Shown here: positions 24,467 through 32,409 of the stretch, in pieces | Layout of the letters: the number at the start of each line of letters is the position of its first letter | Position numbering within the stretch: the first letter of the stretch is position 1 | Assembly: GCF_900188335.1 (NCBI RefSeq) | Contig: NZ_FZOY01000005.1 | Location: 1-64,000, forward strand | Source: Tropicimonas sediminicola | GTDB taxonomy: Bacteria; Pseudomonadota; Alphaproteobacteria; Rhodobacterales; Rhodobacteraceae | Length of the DNA: 64,000 nt | Direction: 5' to 3' | The notes under the pieces: generated by a model | Seen by the model: the letters and a program-made list of their open reading frames with translations, nothing else | Told to the model about the DNA's origin: nothing | Databases searched by the model: none | Position numbers and translations under genes: made by a program

Positions 24467-24778
24467 ATGGCCGAGTGGATTGATGCCTGCGCCGCAGGCG
24501 ACATCGAGGAAGAGGACGTGATCCGCTTCGATCACGGAGCGCGAACCTTCATCATCGTGCGGGACCACGAGGACAACTACTACTGCACGGACGGTCTCTG
24601 CACCCATGAGGAGGTGCATCTGTCGGACGGGCTGGTCGTCGAGGCGACGATCGAATGCCCGAAACACGCCTCGATCTTCGACGTCCGCAACGGCGAGGTC
24701 GAAACCCCGCCCGCCTGCGAGAACCTCAACACCTATCCGACCAAGGTCGAAGGTGGCCGCGTTTTCGTGGAGATCTGA
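24467..24778 (+). CDS. mocE: MocE-type Rieske [2Fe-2S] ferredoxin
   Basis: The 103-residue protein is a Rieske-type ferredoxin. The cluster ligands are in CTHEEVH (Cys-x-His) and CPKHAS (Cys-x2-His), separated by 15 residues as usual. Its closest remembered match is MocE of rhizopine catabolism (pattern VIRFDHGARTFIIVRD, NLNTYPTKVEGGRVFVEI). It would pass electrons from the reductase at 24861 to the di-iron oxygenase at 23268. A strong GGAGGAGAGA precedes the ATG. The gene lies 173 bases after the oxygenase and 82 before the reductase, all in one direction. Confidence 0.88.
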   Translation: MAEWIDACAAGDIEEEDVIRFDHGARTFIIVRDHEDNYYCTDGLCTHEEVHLSDGLVVEATIECPKHASIFDVRNGEVETPPACENLNTYPTKVEGGRVFVEI

Positions 24779-24860
24779 CATGGACGAGAGACAGGCCAGC
24801 CCGCGTGCGCACGCCCGAGGCGCGCGCAATCCCGCCCACCACGCTTTCCCGGGGTGACAT

Positions 24861-26051
24861 ATGGCGGAGATGGTCATCATCGGCGCTGGGGAATGCGGCG
24901 TGCGCGCGGCTTTCAGCTTGCGGGAGCACGGGCACGCCGGGCGCATCACCCTGATCGGGGCCGAAAGCAGCCTGCCCTATGAGCGCCCGCCTCTTTCGAA
25001 GGGCATGGGCGCGGCAAAGCCGATCCGCCCGGAAGAGGCCTATGACGAGGCCGGTATCTCGCTGATGCGGGGCGCGGAGGTGTCGCGGATCGACCGCGAT
25101 GCACAGCGCGTCCGCCTCGGCAACGGCGAGAGCCTGCCCTACGACAGGTTGCTGCTGGCAACAGGTGCCCGGGCGCGGCTGTTTCCGTCCCTTCAAGGCT
25201 GCCTCACCCTGCGGACGGACAGGGACGCCGCGGCGCTCCTGCCGCGCCTGACGCCCGATGCCCGTATCGGCATCATCGGCGGCGGCTTCATCGGGCTGGA
25301 ACTCGCGGCAACGGCCCGCTCCCTTGGGGCAAGGGTGACCGTGATCGAGGCCGCGCCGCGCTTGTTGGCCCGTGCGGTGCCTGCGGAGATCGCCGCGGTC
25401 GTCGAGGCCCGGCATCGTGCGGAGGGTGTGGACCTGCGCATCGGCACCGGTGTGGCAAACGCGACCGGCGAGACCATCACCCTTGCCGATGGCGCCACCC
25501 ACGCCTTCGACGCCGTGATCGCGGGCGTGGGCTCCGTGCCGAACACGGAGCTGGCGGAGCAGGCGGGGCTGACGGTCGAGAACGGCGTCCGCGTGGACAG
25601 TCGCTTCCGCACCCCCGACCCGGCGATCTTCGCCGCCGGCGATTGCTGCAGTTTCGAGTGGCGGGGCGCGCGCCTGCGTCTCGAAAGCTGGAAGGCCGCG
25701 CAGGATCAGGGCGCGTTCGCGACCGCCTGCATGCTCGGGTGCGAAGGCGAAGAAACCTACGGAAGCGTGCCCTGGTTCTGGTCCGATCAATACGACCTGA
25801 CCCTCCAGGTGGCTGGTCTGTTCGACCCTGCCCGCCCGGTGCACCAGCGGAGCACGGGCGACGGCCAATGCGTCGTGTTTCAGTGTGACCCAGGCAATGC
25901 CCCCGCCGCCGCCGCCGGGATCGGCCCGGGCAACGCTGTGGCAAGGGACATCCGCATTTTCGAGAAACTGATAGAGCGCGGCGTGCCCGTGGAACCCGAC
26001 GTGCTCGCCGACCCCTCCCAGAACCTCAAACGGCTCCTCCGGGCAGCCTGA
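24861..26051 (+). CDS. FAD-dependent ferredoxin reductase (MocF-like)
   Basis: The 396-residue flavoprotein belongs to the class that reduces 2Fe-2S ferredoxins for oxygenases (rhodocoxin/putidaredoxin reductase type). Visible sites are the FAD-binding IIGAGECGVRAAFSLREHG, LLLATGARARLFP, the NADH-binding IGIIGGGFIGLELAATARS and AIFAAGDCCSF, where FAD is closed off. Here the NAD-site GGGFIG is intact. It follows the MocE-type ferredoxin and is 17 bases upstream of the PanB-like gene. With the di-iron oxygenase it gives a complete three-component electron chain, matching mocDEF of rhizobia, thought to demethylate 3-O-methyl-scyllo-inosamine. Confidence 0.88.
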   Translation: MAEMVIIGAGECGVRAAFSLREHGHAGRITLIGAESSLPYERPPLSKGMGAAKPIRPEEAYDEAGISLMRGAEVSRIDRDAQRVRLGNGESLPYDRLLLATGARARLFPSLQGCLTLRTDRDAAALLPRLTPDARIGIIGGGFIGLELAATARSLGARVTVIEAAPRLLARAVPAEIAAVVEARHRAEGVDLRIGTGVANATGETITLADGATHAFDAVIAGVGSVPNTELAEQAGLTVENGVRVDSRFRTPDPAIFAAGDCCSFEWRGARLRLESWKAAQDQGAFATACMLGCEGEETYGSVPWFWSDQYDLTLQVAGLFDPARPVHQRSTGDGQCVVFQCDPGNAPAAAAGIGPGNAVARDIRIFEKLIERGVPVEPDVLADPSQNLKRLLRAA

Positions 26052-26068
26052 CCGGAAAGGACGACCCG

Positions 26069-26887
26069 ATGTATCACAATCGACCCCACGTCGAAGACAT
26101 CCGCGCCATGAAGAAGCGCGGCGAGAAGATCTCGATGCTGTTCGTGACCACGCCCGAGGAGGCCGCCGCTGCCGCGGCTGCGGGTATCCACATGCTGTCG
26201 ATCGAGGGGCGTTTCTTCGATGCCGAGATGCGCGAGGCCGCGGGCGACTGCTTCGTGCAGGTGGGGCTGCCCTACGGCGGCTGGGGCCGGTTCGAAGGGC
26301 GCCCGATCGCGACGGCCGAGGATTACCTGCGCGCCGCCTTCCACTATGCGGGGATCGGGGGCGACGCCTATTACTGCGCCGCCTCCTATGACATCCAGAA
26401 GGTGCTCTGCGACAATCACCTGCCGGTGGTCGGCCATATCGGCCTGATCCCGAGCTACATCACCTGGACCGGCTGGCGTGCCGTGGGCAAGACGGCGGGC
26501 GAGGCCGAAGCGCTCTGGCGGCACACCCGGAAGCTGGAGGAGATCGGCGTTTTCGGGGCGGAACTGGAGGTCGTGCCGGACCGGGTGGCGAAGTTCCTGA
26601 CCGAGAATTCCTCGCTCGTCATGCTGGGCATGGGAGCGGGCAGGTATGCCGACGCCCAGTATCTCTTTACCGAGGATGTCTGCGGCTATGGCCGGAACCA
26701 CAAGCCGCGCCACGGCAAGGTCTACCGCAACTTCGCGCCCGAACTGGAGCGGCTGCAGGCCGAGCGGATCGCGGCATTCAGGGAGTTCAAAGCGGATGTG
26801 GAATCCGGCGGGTACCCGGGGCCGGAACATACCGTCCCGATCCGCGACGACGAGTTCGATGCCTTCCTCAACTCCGTGAAGGGCTGA
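26069..26887 (+). CDS. Divergent PanB-like (ketopantoate hydroxymethyltransferase superfamily) protein
   Basis: The 272-residue protein has the overall PanB pattern. HIGLIPSYITWTGWRAVGKT corresponds to PanB's HLGLTPQSV...GGYKVQGK. LEVVP (Glu167) matches LECVP, and the C-terminal VESGGYPGPEH matches VESGVYPGEEH. The metal ligands of E. coli PanB (Asp45, Asp84, Glu114) and its Lys112 align by eye to Glu46, Gly66, Ala104 and Tyr102, so the usual Mg site is missing. PanB transfers a one-carbon unit from methylene-tetrahydrofolate. Here the neighbours suggest O-demethylation, so a role with the released C1 unit or in C-C cleavage is possible. It is 17 bases after the reductase and 3 before the dehydrogenase. 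Confidence 0.7.
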   Translation: MYHNRPHVEDIRAMKKRGEKISMLFVTTPEEAAAAAAAGIHMLSIEGRFFDAEMREAAGDCFVQVGLPYGGWGRFEGRPIATAEDYLRAAFHYAGIGGDAYYCAASYDIQKVLCDNHLPVVGHIGLIPSYITWTGWRAVGKTAGEAEALWRHTRKLEEIGVFGAELEVVPDRVAKFLTENSSLVMLGMGAGRYADAQYLFTEDVCGYGRNHKPRHGKVYRNFAPELERLQAERIAAFREFKADVESGGYPGPEHTVPIRDDEFDAFLNSVKG

Positions 26888-26890
26888 GCG

Positions 26891-27919
26891 ATGCTGCGGA
26901 TCGGCGTGGTTGGCTACGGGACGGGCGGGCAGCATTTCCACACGCCCTTCATCGCGGCGGCCGAGGGCTGCAGGCTGACGGGCATCGTGGCGCGGGCGGA
27001 GCGGACGGTGGCGAAAGCGCGGGCTGACTGGCCCGGCGTGCCGGTCTTCGCCAGCCTGACCGCGATGATCGAGGCCGGTGCTTGCGACGCTGTGACCATC
27101 ACCACGCCGCCCCAAACCCGCAGGGCACTGGTGCTGGAGGCCGTCGCCGCGGGGCTCCATGTCATCGCCGACAAGCCCTTCGCCCCGAATTACGAGGGCG
27201 CGATGGCGCTGGACGCAGCGGCGAGCGCCAGGGGCGTGACCCTCGGCGTCTACCAGAACCGCCGTTTCGACGCGGACCTCCAGACCCTCCGCAAGGTCAT
27301 CGCGGATGGACGCATCGGCAAGGTCTGGCGGGTTCATTCCCGCATGGATCAGGACAGCCCCCAGACCCTCGAGGCCGGTCCGACCGGCGGCCTGCTGCGC
27401 GATCTCGGCTCCCACGTGGTCGACCAGATGATCTACCTTCTGGGGCCGGTCGCGGCGGCTACGGCGACGATGGACATGGTGGACCTGCCCGAGGGGCCGA
27501 CGGATGCCTGTTTCACCCTGACGCTCCGGCACGAGACCGGGGCGCACAGCCACCTGTCGGCGTCCAAGCTCAACCATGTCGACGCGCGCGAGCTGCGCGC
27601 CTATGGCGACAAGGGGTGCTACCTCTCCCGCACCACCGATGTGCAGGCGCAGGACATCTTTGCCGGAAAACGCCCGGCGGATGATCCCGCCGCCTGGGGA
27701 TACGAGCCCGAGGCCAACTGGGGCACGCTCTTCACCGCCGCCGGAGCCGAAACCATCCCCTCCGAACAGGGGCGGTATCACGATTACTACGAAGCCTTTG
27801 CGCGGGCCGTCCGTGAAGGTGCGCCGCCACCGGTCACCGCAGAGGTCGGCGCGCGGACCCTGGCGATCCTCGATGCCGCCCGGCAGAGCGCGGCGGAAGG
27901 GAGAACCGTTCCGGTGTGA
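26891..27919 (+). CDS. Gfo/Idh/MocA-family NAD(P)-dependent dehydrogenase
   Basis: The 342-residue protein has an N-terminal Rossmann fold (GVVGYGTGGQHFHTPF) and the family's catalytic Lys in ADKPFAP. The C-terminal domain contains the GSHVVDQMIY signature (His, Asp). It resembles MocA-type enzymes that oxidise cyclitols or sugars. It is the last gene of the oxygenase operon, three bases after the PanB-like gene. Its likely task is oxidation of the demethylated product to a keto compound (inosose-like), by analogy to MocA. The exact substrate is not readable from sequence. Confidence 0.85.
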   Translation: MLRIGVVGYGTGGQHFHTPFIAAAEGCRLTGIVARAERTVAKARADWPGVPVFASLTAMIEAGACDAVTITTPPQTRRALVLEAVAAGLHVIADKPFAPNYEGAMALDAAASARGVTLGVYQNRRFDADLQTLRKVIADGRIGKVWRVHSRMDQDSPQTLEAGPTGGLLRDLGSHVVDQMIYLLGPVAAATATMDMVDLPEGPTDACFTLTLRHETGAHSHLSASKLNHVDARELRAYGDKGCYLSRTTDVQAQDIFAGKRPADDPAAWGYEPEANWGTLFTAAGAETIPSEQGRYHDYYEAFARAVREGAPPPVTAEVGARTLAILDAARQSAAEGRTVPV

Positions 27920-27943
27920 GCGCCGCCGTGCCGCGACGGTGGG

Positions 27944-28972
27944 TCAGACGCTTTCCGGCGTGTGGATATCGAAATCGAAGGTGACCCGTCGGGCGCCGCC
28001 GTCAGGGCCGGAGGCCTTGGATTTCATCAGGGTCGCCACGGTCTCGCGCGCGAAGCGTTCGAGGGGGTGCGAGATGACCAGCGAGAGCGTGCCGTCGATC
28101 AGCGCGGCGCGCGTGTCGTCAAAGAGCTCATAGCCCACGGTCACGAAGTCGTCCCGCTTGGGCATGGCCCGCAGGGCGGCGATGGCGCCCGTGATGCCGC
28201 CGCCGGACACGTAGAGGCCGCACAGGTCGGGATGCTCGGTCAGCAGCTTCTCCACATGCTCGCGTGCGACCGCCGAGGATTCGTAGGTGGCAAGCGGCTC
28301 GAGCAGGGTGAATTCCGAATTGTGCTCGCGGAAGTAGGACCGGAACCCGCTTTCGTTCATCTCCTGGTTCCGGAGCCGGTGACTGCCGACGAGGATGCCG
28401 ATCTTGCCCGGCTCGCGCACCATCTTGTCGAACGCCCAGGCCGCCGTGCGACCGACCTTCCAGTTGTCGAGCCCGACGAAGCTGATGTTTCCGCGCGCCG
28501 ACAGCGGGCCGATCAGCGAGACGACGGCCACGCCCTTGTCGATCACGGTGTCGATGGCGTCGGCCACCAGCGGGTGCTGCGGCGCGACGATGGCGATCGC
28601 CTCGTTGCGCTCGCCCAGCGACAGGATGTGCGCGGCCACCTTCTCCGGCGCGAGATCGTCGAGGAACTCCATCGTCAGGTCGATGTTGGCGCCGGGATGG
28701 GTCGCGGCGGCGTCGGCGATGGCCTCGCCAAGGATGCGGTAGAACACCCGCACCCCGCGCAGCAGGAGCACCCCGAGCCGGTGCGTGGTCTGAGTCGACC
28801 GGACCGCGTGCTCGATCGTCCCCAATCCGTAGAACCCGATCTCTTCCGCCGCCCGCAGGACGCGCTCCCGCGTCGGCTCCCGCACCGATTCCGCCTGATT
28901 GAGCACGCGGTTGACCGTGGACACGGAGACGCCTGCAGCATCGGCGAGATCGGGGATTGTCGGGCGTTTCAT
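27944..28972 (-). CDS. LacI-family transcriptional regulator, paralogue B
   Basis: This 342-residue regulator matches the one at 22081-23109 in length and most of its sequence. The HTH is TIPDLADAAGVSVSTVNRVL. The sensor domain shares NQEMNESGFRSYFREHN, LEPLATYESSAVARE and SGGGITGAIAAL. The ATG at 28972 is used because the paralogue begins at the same point. It is convergent with the Gfo/Idh gene (24 bases between stops) and divergent from the ABC transporter/iol operon. It is therefore the likely local repressor of inositol-type uptake and catabolism. The two copies could divide control of the two operons. Confidence 0.92.
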   Translation of the reverse strand: MKRPTIPDLADAAGVSVSTVNRVLNQAESVREPTRERVLRAAEEIGFYGLGTIEHAVRSTQTTHRLGVLLLRGVRVFYRILGEAIADAAATHPGANIDLTMEFLDDLAPEKVAAHILSLGERNEAIAIVAPQHPLVADAIDTVIDKGVAVVSLIGPLSARGNISFVGLDNWKVGRTAAWAFDKMVREPGKIGILVGSHRLRNQEMNESGFRSYFREHNSEFTLLEPLATYESSAVAREHVEKLLTEHPDLCGLYVSGGGITGAIAALRAMPKRDDFVTVGYELFDDTRAALIDGTLSLVISHPLERFARETVATLMKSKASGPDGGARRVTFDFDIHTPESV

Positions 28973-29368
28973 GTCATTTCGTTTCAGATTTTGGGACTTT
29001 TGGTATGTTCTGATATGATTTACGGATGATGAAATGATTATTGTTGAGGCGGTCCGTGTCAATAGTGCATCGAGTATGAGCCGATAGCGCTCACGAAAGA
29101 ATCGGGCTTCGGCGACACTGGGGGGAGATCGGATGCTTGTTCTGGAACGGGGTTACAAGAGCCCGCGCTGCACATGGATGCAGGATGCGTGCCTTGGAAT
29201 GGAGCTGTCCGGAACCGGCGTGATCGGCTTTCCCCAAGAACCAGCGACCCGGAGCCTCGGCTGAAGGGTCGCGCCATTCTGCGCCTTGATGCGCGTCACC
29301 GGCCGTCTGGCCGAAGCTGAATATGTCGGGCCGCAGAAACGCGGCCGTACCTAAGGGAGGAGATCGAC
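28973..29368. promoter_or_regulatory. Divergent control region between lacI-B and the ABC/iol operon
   Basis: No gene is supported in these 396 bases. The part next to the regulator (28973-29060) is A+T-rich. TGAGC-CGATAGC-GCTCA at 29077-29093 is a 5+7+5 inverted repeat that could be an operator half-site pair. The substrate-binding gene has GGGAGGAG shortly before its ATG. Promoters for both directions must lie here, but I cannot place boxes with confidence. Confidence 0.45.
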
Positions 29369-30328
29369 ATGACTTTCAACAAGACCCTGGCAGCAACCGC
29401 TGTTGCGACCCTCATGGCATCCGGCGCAATGGCGCAGGACATCGCCGTGATCGGCGGGTCGGCCCAGGACGGCTTCTGGAACCTGATCAAGAAGGGCGTG
29501 GACGACGCCACGCTGGTCGTCGAAGCCAACGGTGGCACGGTCAACTACCTGCTGACGCAGAACTACGACAACTTCGGCCCCGACCTCGTGACCCTGATCG
29601 AACAGGCCGTGGCACAGGGCGTCGACGGCATCGCCATCCCGAACTGGCTGCCCGAGTCCGAAACCCCGGCGCTGATCGCCGCCGCGGAAGGCGGCGTCGT
29701 CATCACCTCCTACAACGCCGGTCAGAGCGAGATGGAGAAGTACGGTGCACTGAACTACTTCGGCTCGGACGAGTATCTCGCCGGTGTGGCGGGCGGCAAG
29801 TACCTGGCCGAGCAGGGCGCCAAGAAGATCCTGTGCCACATCCAGATCCCCGGCGCGATCAACCTTGAAACCCGCTGCGAAGGCGTCACCGACGGCGCGA
29901 AGGAAGCGGGCGCCGAGACCTATATCGTGCGTGTCCCCGCCAACCTCGACGGCGACATGGTCGGCACCTCGGAAGCCATCAAGGCCGAGCTGATCGCCGA
30001 CGACTCGATCGACGCCGTGATCAACCTGGCCGCCTGGGCCGCTGACGCCTCGGCCTCGGCCATCGAGCAGCTGGGCAAGACCGACAGTGTCATGCTGGGC
30101 ACCTTCGACATGTCCGCATCGGTCCTGAACCGCATCGAAGCCGGAACCCAGACCATGGCCATCGACCAGCAGCCCTACCTGCAGGGCTTCCTCGCCACCT
30201 CGATGCTGTTCGCCAACCTGAAGTTCGGCACCGAGCTCGCGACGCAGCCGGTTCTGACCGGTCCGGCGATCGTCGATGCGTCCAACGTGGCATCGGCAAT
30301 CGAGGGCGTGAAACTCGGCGCACGCTGA
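29369..30328 (+). CDS. Sugar/cyclitol ABC transporter substrate-binding protein
   Basis: The 319-residue periplasmic protein has a signal peptide ending at AMAQ and a type-I (LacI/ribose-like) binding fold, seen in DIAVIGGSAQDGFWNLIKKG, VDGIAIPNWLP and GTFDMSASVLNRIEAGT. It should capture a pentose, hexose or inositol-like solute and deliver it to the permease at 30426. IbpA/InoB-type inositol binders are in the same family. Location at the head of an iol operon supports a cyclitol substrate, which is inference. A hairpin at 30347-30371 separates it from the permease, typical for raising binding-protein dose. Confidence 0.9.
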   Translation: MTFNKTLAATAVATLMASGAMAQDIAVIGGSAQDGFWNLIKKGVDDATLVVEANGGTVNYLLTQNYDNFGPDLVTLIEQAVAQGVDGIAIPNWLPESETPALIAAAEGGVVITSYNAGQSEMEKYGALNYFGSDEYLAGVAGGKYLAEQGAKKILCHIQIPGAINLETRCEGVTDGAKEAGAETYIVRVPANLDGDMVGTSEAIKAELIADDSIDAVINLAAWAADASASAIEQLGKTDSVMLGTFDMSASVLNRIEAGTQTMAIDQQPYLQGFLATSMLFANLKFGTELATQPVLTGPAIVDASNVASAIEGVKLGAR

Positions 30329-30346
30329 GTGGCACCCATCGAAAGA

Positions 30347-30371
30347 AGGTTCGGCCGTTTCGGCCGAACCT
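30347..30371 (+). terminator. Intercistronic hairpin after the substrate-binding gene
   Basis: AGGTTCGGCCG and CGGCCGAACCT form a perfect 11-base stem with loop TTT, 18 bases after the stop. No U-run follows, so it is probably a partial terminator or a 3' end stabiliser. It would let the binding protein be made in excess over the permease and ATPase. Confidence 0.65.
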
Positions 30372-30425
30372 GATCCTCGCAGTCATGTTTCAAAGCTGCT
30401 CGCAGTATCTCGGGAGATGGTCCAG

Positions 30426-31481
30426 ATGACCGACACGACATCAATCAGCAATTCCGAACCTGCACCAAAGCCGGCTCCCGCATCCGGCGGGTTCTCCTTC
30501 GGAGCGTTCTTTCGCAGCCCGGCGGCCGGGGCGTTCATGGGCTTTGTCGTCGTTTTCGTGGTCTTTGCGATTTTCGGTTTCAGCAGGAATTTCCTTTCGA
30601 TCCCGGGCATTACCACCTGGGTGAACTTCGCCTCCCTCGTCGGGATCATCGCCATTCCCGTCGGCTTCCTGATGATCGCGGGAGAGCTCGACATCTCGAC
30701 CGGCGCCGTGCTTCCGGCAGGAGCAATGACGGTCGCGATCCTGTCCGGTCACTACGAACTGCCGGTCCTGGTCGGAATCCTCGGGGCCCTGTGCGTCGGC
30801 GCGATCGTGGGCTTCATCAACGGCTTCATCGTCACCCGGACACAGGTGCCGTCCTTCATCGTCACCCTCGCCACGCTCTTCGCGGTCGCGGGTCTGACGC
30901 TCTACCTGTCGATCCTGTTCATCAACAACACCAACTCCTTCTACCACGCCCCGGACTGGGCCAAGACGCTCTTCGGCGGCAAGGTCTTCGGCTTCAACTC
31001 GTCGGTGTTCTGGTGGATCGGCCTGGTGGCGGCGTTCTACTTCTTCCTGCACAAGTCCCCCAAGGGCGCCTGGGTCTTCGCGCTCGGCGGTGACCAGGAA
31101 AGCGCCCGCAACGCCGGTATCCCGGTGAACCGCCTGAAGATCGGCCTGTTCATGCTGTGCTCGACCTGTGCGGCCTTTGCCGGCGCGCTCCAGGTGATCA
31201 CCTTCAACTCGGCCACCAGCCAGGCCAACTTCGGCCTGATCTTCAACACCATCATCTCGGTCGTGGTCGGCGGCGTGCTGCTGACCGGTGGCTTCGGAAC
31301 GGTCATGGGCATCGTCTTCGGCGTGCTGACCCTCGCCATCGTCACCCAGGCCATCGGTTTCACCGAGATCGACCGGAACCTGTCGTTCCTCATCATCGGT
31401 GTGATGCTTCTCATCGCCGTTCTCATGAACGACACCTTCCGCAACATCGCGACCAGCTGGTCGACATCCAAGAAGAAGTAA
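30426..31481 (+). CDS. Sugar ABC transporter permease
   Basis: The 351-residue membrane protein is a BPD_transp_2-type permease with about 8-10 hydrophobic segments after a ~35-residue Ser/Pro-rich cytoplasmic N-terminus. Family features include ISTGAVLPAGAMTV, IVGFINGFIVTRTQVPSFIV and the C-terminal GGVLLTGGFGTVMGIVFG. The start ATG 30426, nine bases after GGGAG, is favoured over ATG 30417, which would touch that site. It forms the channel for the solute bound by the 29369 protein. It is followed 10 bases later by the ATPase gene. Confidence 0.88.
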   Translation: MTDTTSISNSEPAPKPAPASGGFSFGAFFRSPAAGAFMGFVVVFVVFAIFGFSRNFLSIPGITTWVNFASLVGIIAIPVGFLMIAGELDISTGAVLPAGAMTVAILSGHYELPVLVGILGALCVGAIVGFINGFIVTRTQVPSFIVTLATLFAVAGLTLYLSILFINNTNSFYHAPDWAKTLFGGKVFGFNSSVFWWIGLVAAFYFFLHKSPKGAWVFALGGDQESARNAGIPVNRLKIGLFMLCSTCAAFAGALQVITFNSATSQANFGLIFNTIISVVVGGVLLTGGFGTVMGIVFGVLTLAIVTQAIGFTEIDRNLSFLIIGVMLLIAVLMNDTFRNIATSWSTSKKK

Positions 31482-31491
31482 GGAGAACCTC

Positions 31492-32316
31492 ATGTCGGAC
31501 AAGCAACCCGTTCTCGAACTTCGCAATGTCGACAAGTCCTTTGGTCCGATCGACGTGCTTCACGAAATCAGCCTGAAGGTGGGCGAGGGCGAAGTGCTCT
31601 GCCTGCTGGGCGACAACGGCGCGGGCAAGTCCACCCTGATCAAGACCCTCGCCGGCGTGCACCAGCCCACCAACGGCGAGATCTTCATGGATGGCGAGCT
31701 GACGACGTTCTCCAGCCCGCGCGAGGCACAGGAGCGTGGGATCGCGACGGTGCACCAGTTCGGCGGCACCTATCCGCTGATGTCGGTCGGTCACAACTTC
31801 TTCATGGGCATGGAGCCGACCAAGGGGTTCTGGCCCTTCAAGGTCTACGACCGCGAGAAGGCCAACAGGATCGCGGTGGAAGAGGTCCAGAAGATGGGCA
31901 TCACCCGGATCACCGACGGCGACCGGCTGGTCGGCGGGCTGTCGGGCGGCGAGCGCCAGTCACTGGCCATTGCCCGCGCAGTGTATTTTGGCGCCCGTGT
32001 CCTGATCCTCGATGAGCCGACCGCGGCGCTCGGCGTGAAGCAGGCCGCCCACGTGCTGCGCATCGTGAACGAGGCCAAGAAGCGCGGGCTGGCGGTGATC
32101 TTCATCACCCACCAGGTCATGCACGCGATGGCCGTCGGCGATCACTTCGCGGTGCTGATCCGCGGCGCGATCGCGGCCGACTTCCGCAAGGGCGACAAGA
32201 CCCGCGAGGAGATCGCGGACCTGATGGCGGGGGGCGAGTCCATGGCGGACCTCGAGGCGAATATCGAGGGCTACATGGAAACCCACGAAGGCCACGTGCC
32301 GCCGCCGGCCCACTGA
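31492..32316 (+). CDS. Sugar ABC transporter ATP-binding protein, single domain
   Basis: The 274-residue ATPase carries one nucleotide-binding domain. Walker A is GDNGAGKST, the signature motif is LSGGERQ, Walker B is LILDEPTAAL and the switch His is in FITHQ. Many ribose-type importers use a double ATPase (RbsA-like), so a single-domain form (as in FrcA-type systems) would work as a dimer. The C-terminal ~35 residues are acidic and Pro/His-containing, lacking a regulatory domain. AGGAGAACCTC precedes the ATG. It completes the ABC importer. A hairpin at 32321-32342 follows. Confidence 0.92.
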   Translation: MSDKQPVLELRNVDKSFGPIDVLHEISLKVGEGEVLCLLGDNGAGKSTLIKTLAGVHQPTNGEIFMDGELTTFSSPREAQERGIATVHQFGGTYPLMSVGHNFFMGMEPTKGFWPFKVYDREKANRIAVEEVQKMGITRITDGDRLVGGLSGGERQSLAIARAVYFGARVLILDEPTAALGVKQAAHVLRIVNEAKKRGLAVIFITHQVMHAMAVGDHFAVLIRGAIAADFRKGDKTREEIADLMAGGESMADLEANIEGYMETHEGHVPPPAH

Positions 32317-32320
32317 CGGC

Positions 32321-32342
32321 CCGGCGGGCAAGGTCCCGCCGG
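32321..32342 (+). terminator. GC-rich hairpin between the ABC transporter and the dehydrogenase gene
   Basis: CCGGCGGG and CCCGCCGG pair around CAAGGT, five bases after the ATPase stop. No U-run follows. It probably weakens readthrough or stabilises the transporter mRNA rather than fully separating the catabolic genes, which show no obvious new promoter. Confidence 0.5.
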
Positions 32343-32409
32343 CGCGTTCCAGCATCTTTTGAACGAACTCGGTCGCCCGACGGCGGACCGCAAGAGGGAG
32401 AGTGTCACG

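Noticed and set aside
31492-32316. Truncated ABC ATPase, as ribose-type importers usually have two domains
   Set aside because: All motifs of one complete domain are present, the ends are normal, and single-domain ATPases exist in this importer class.
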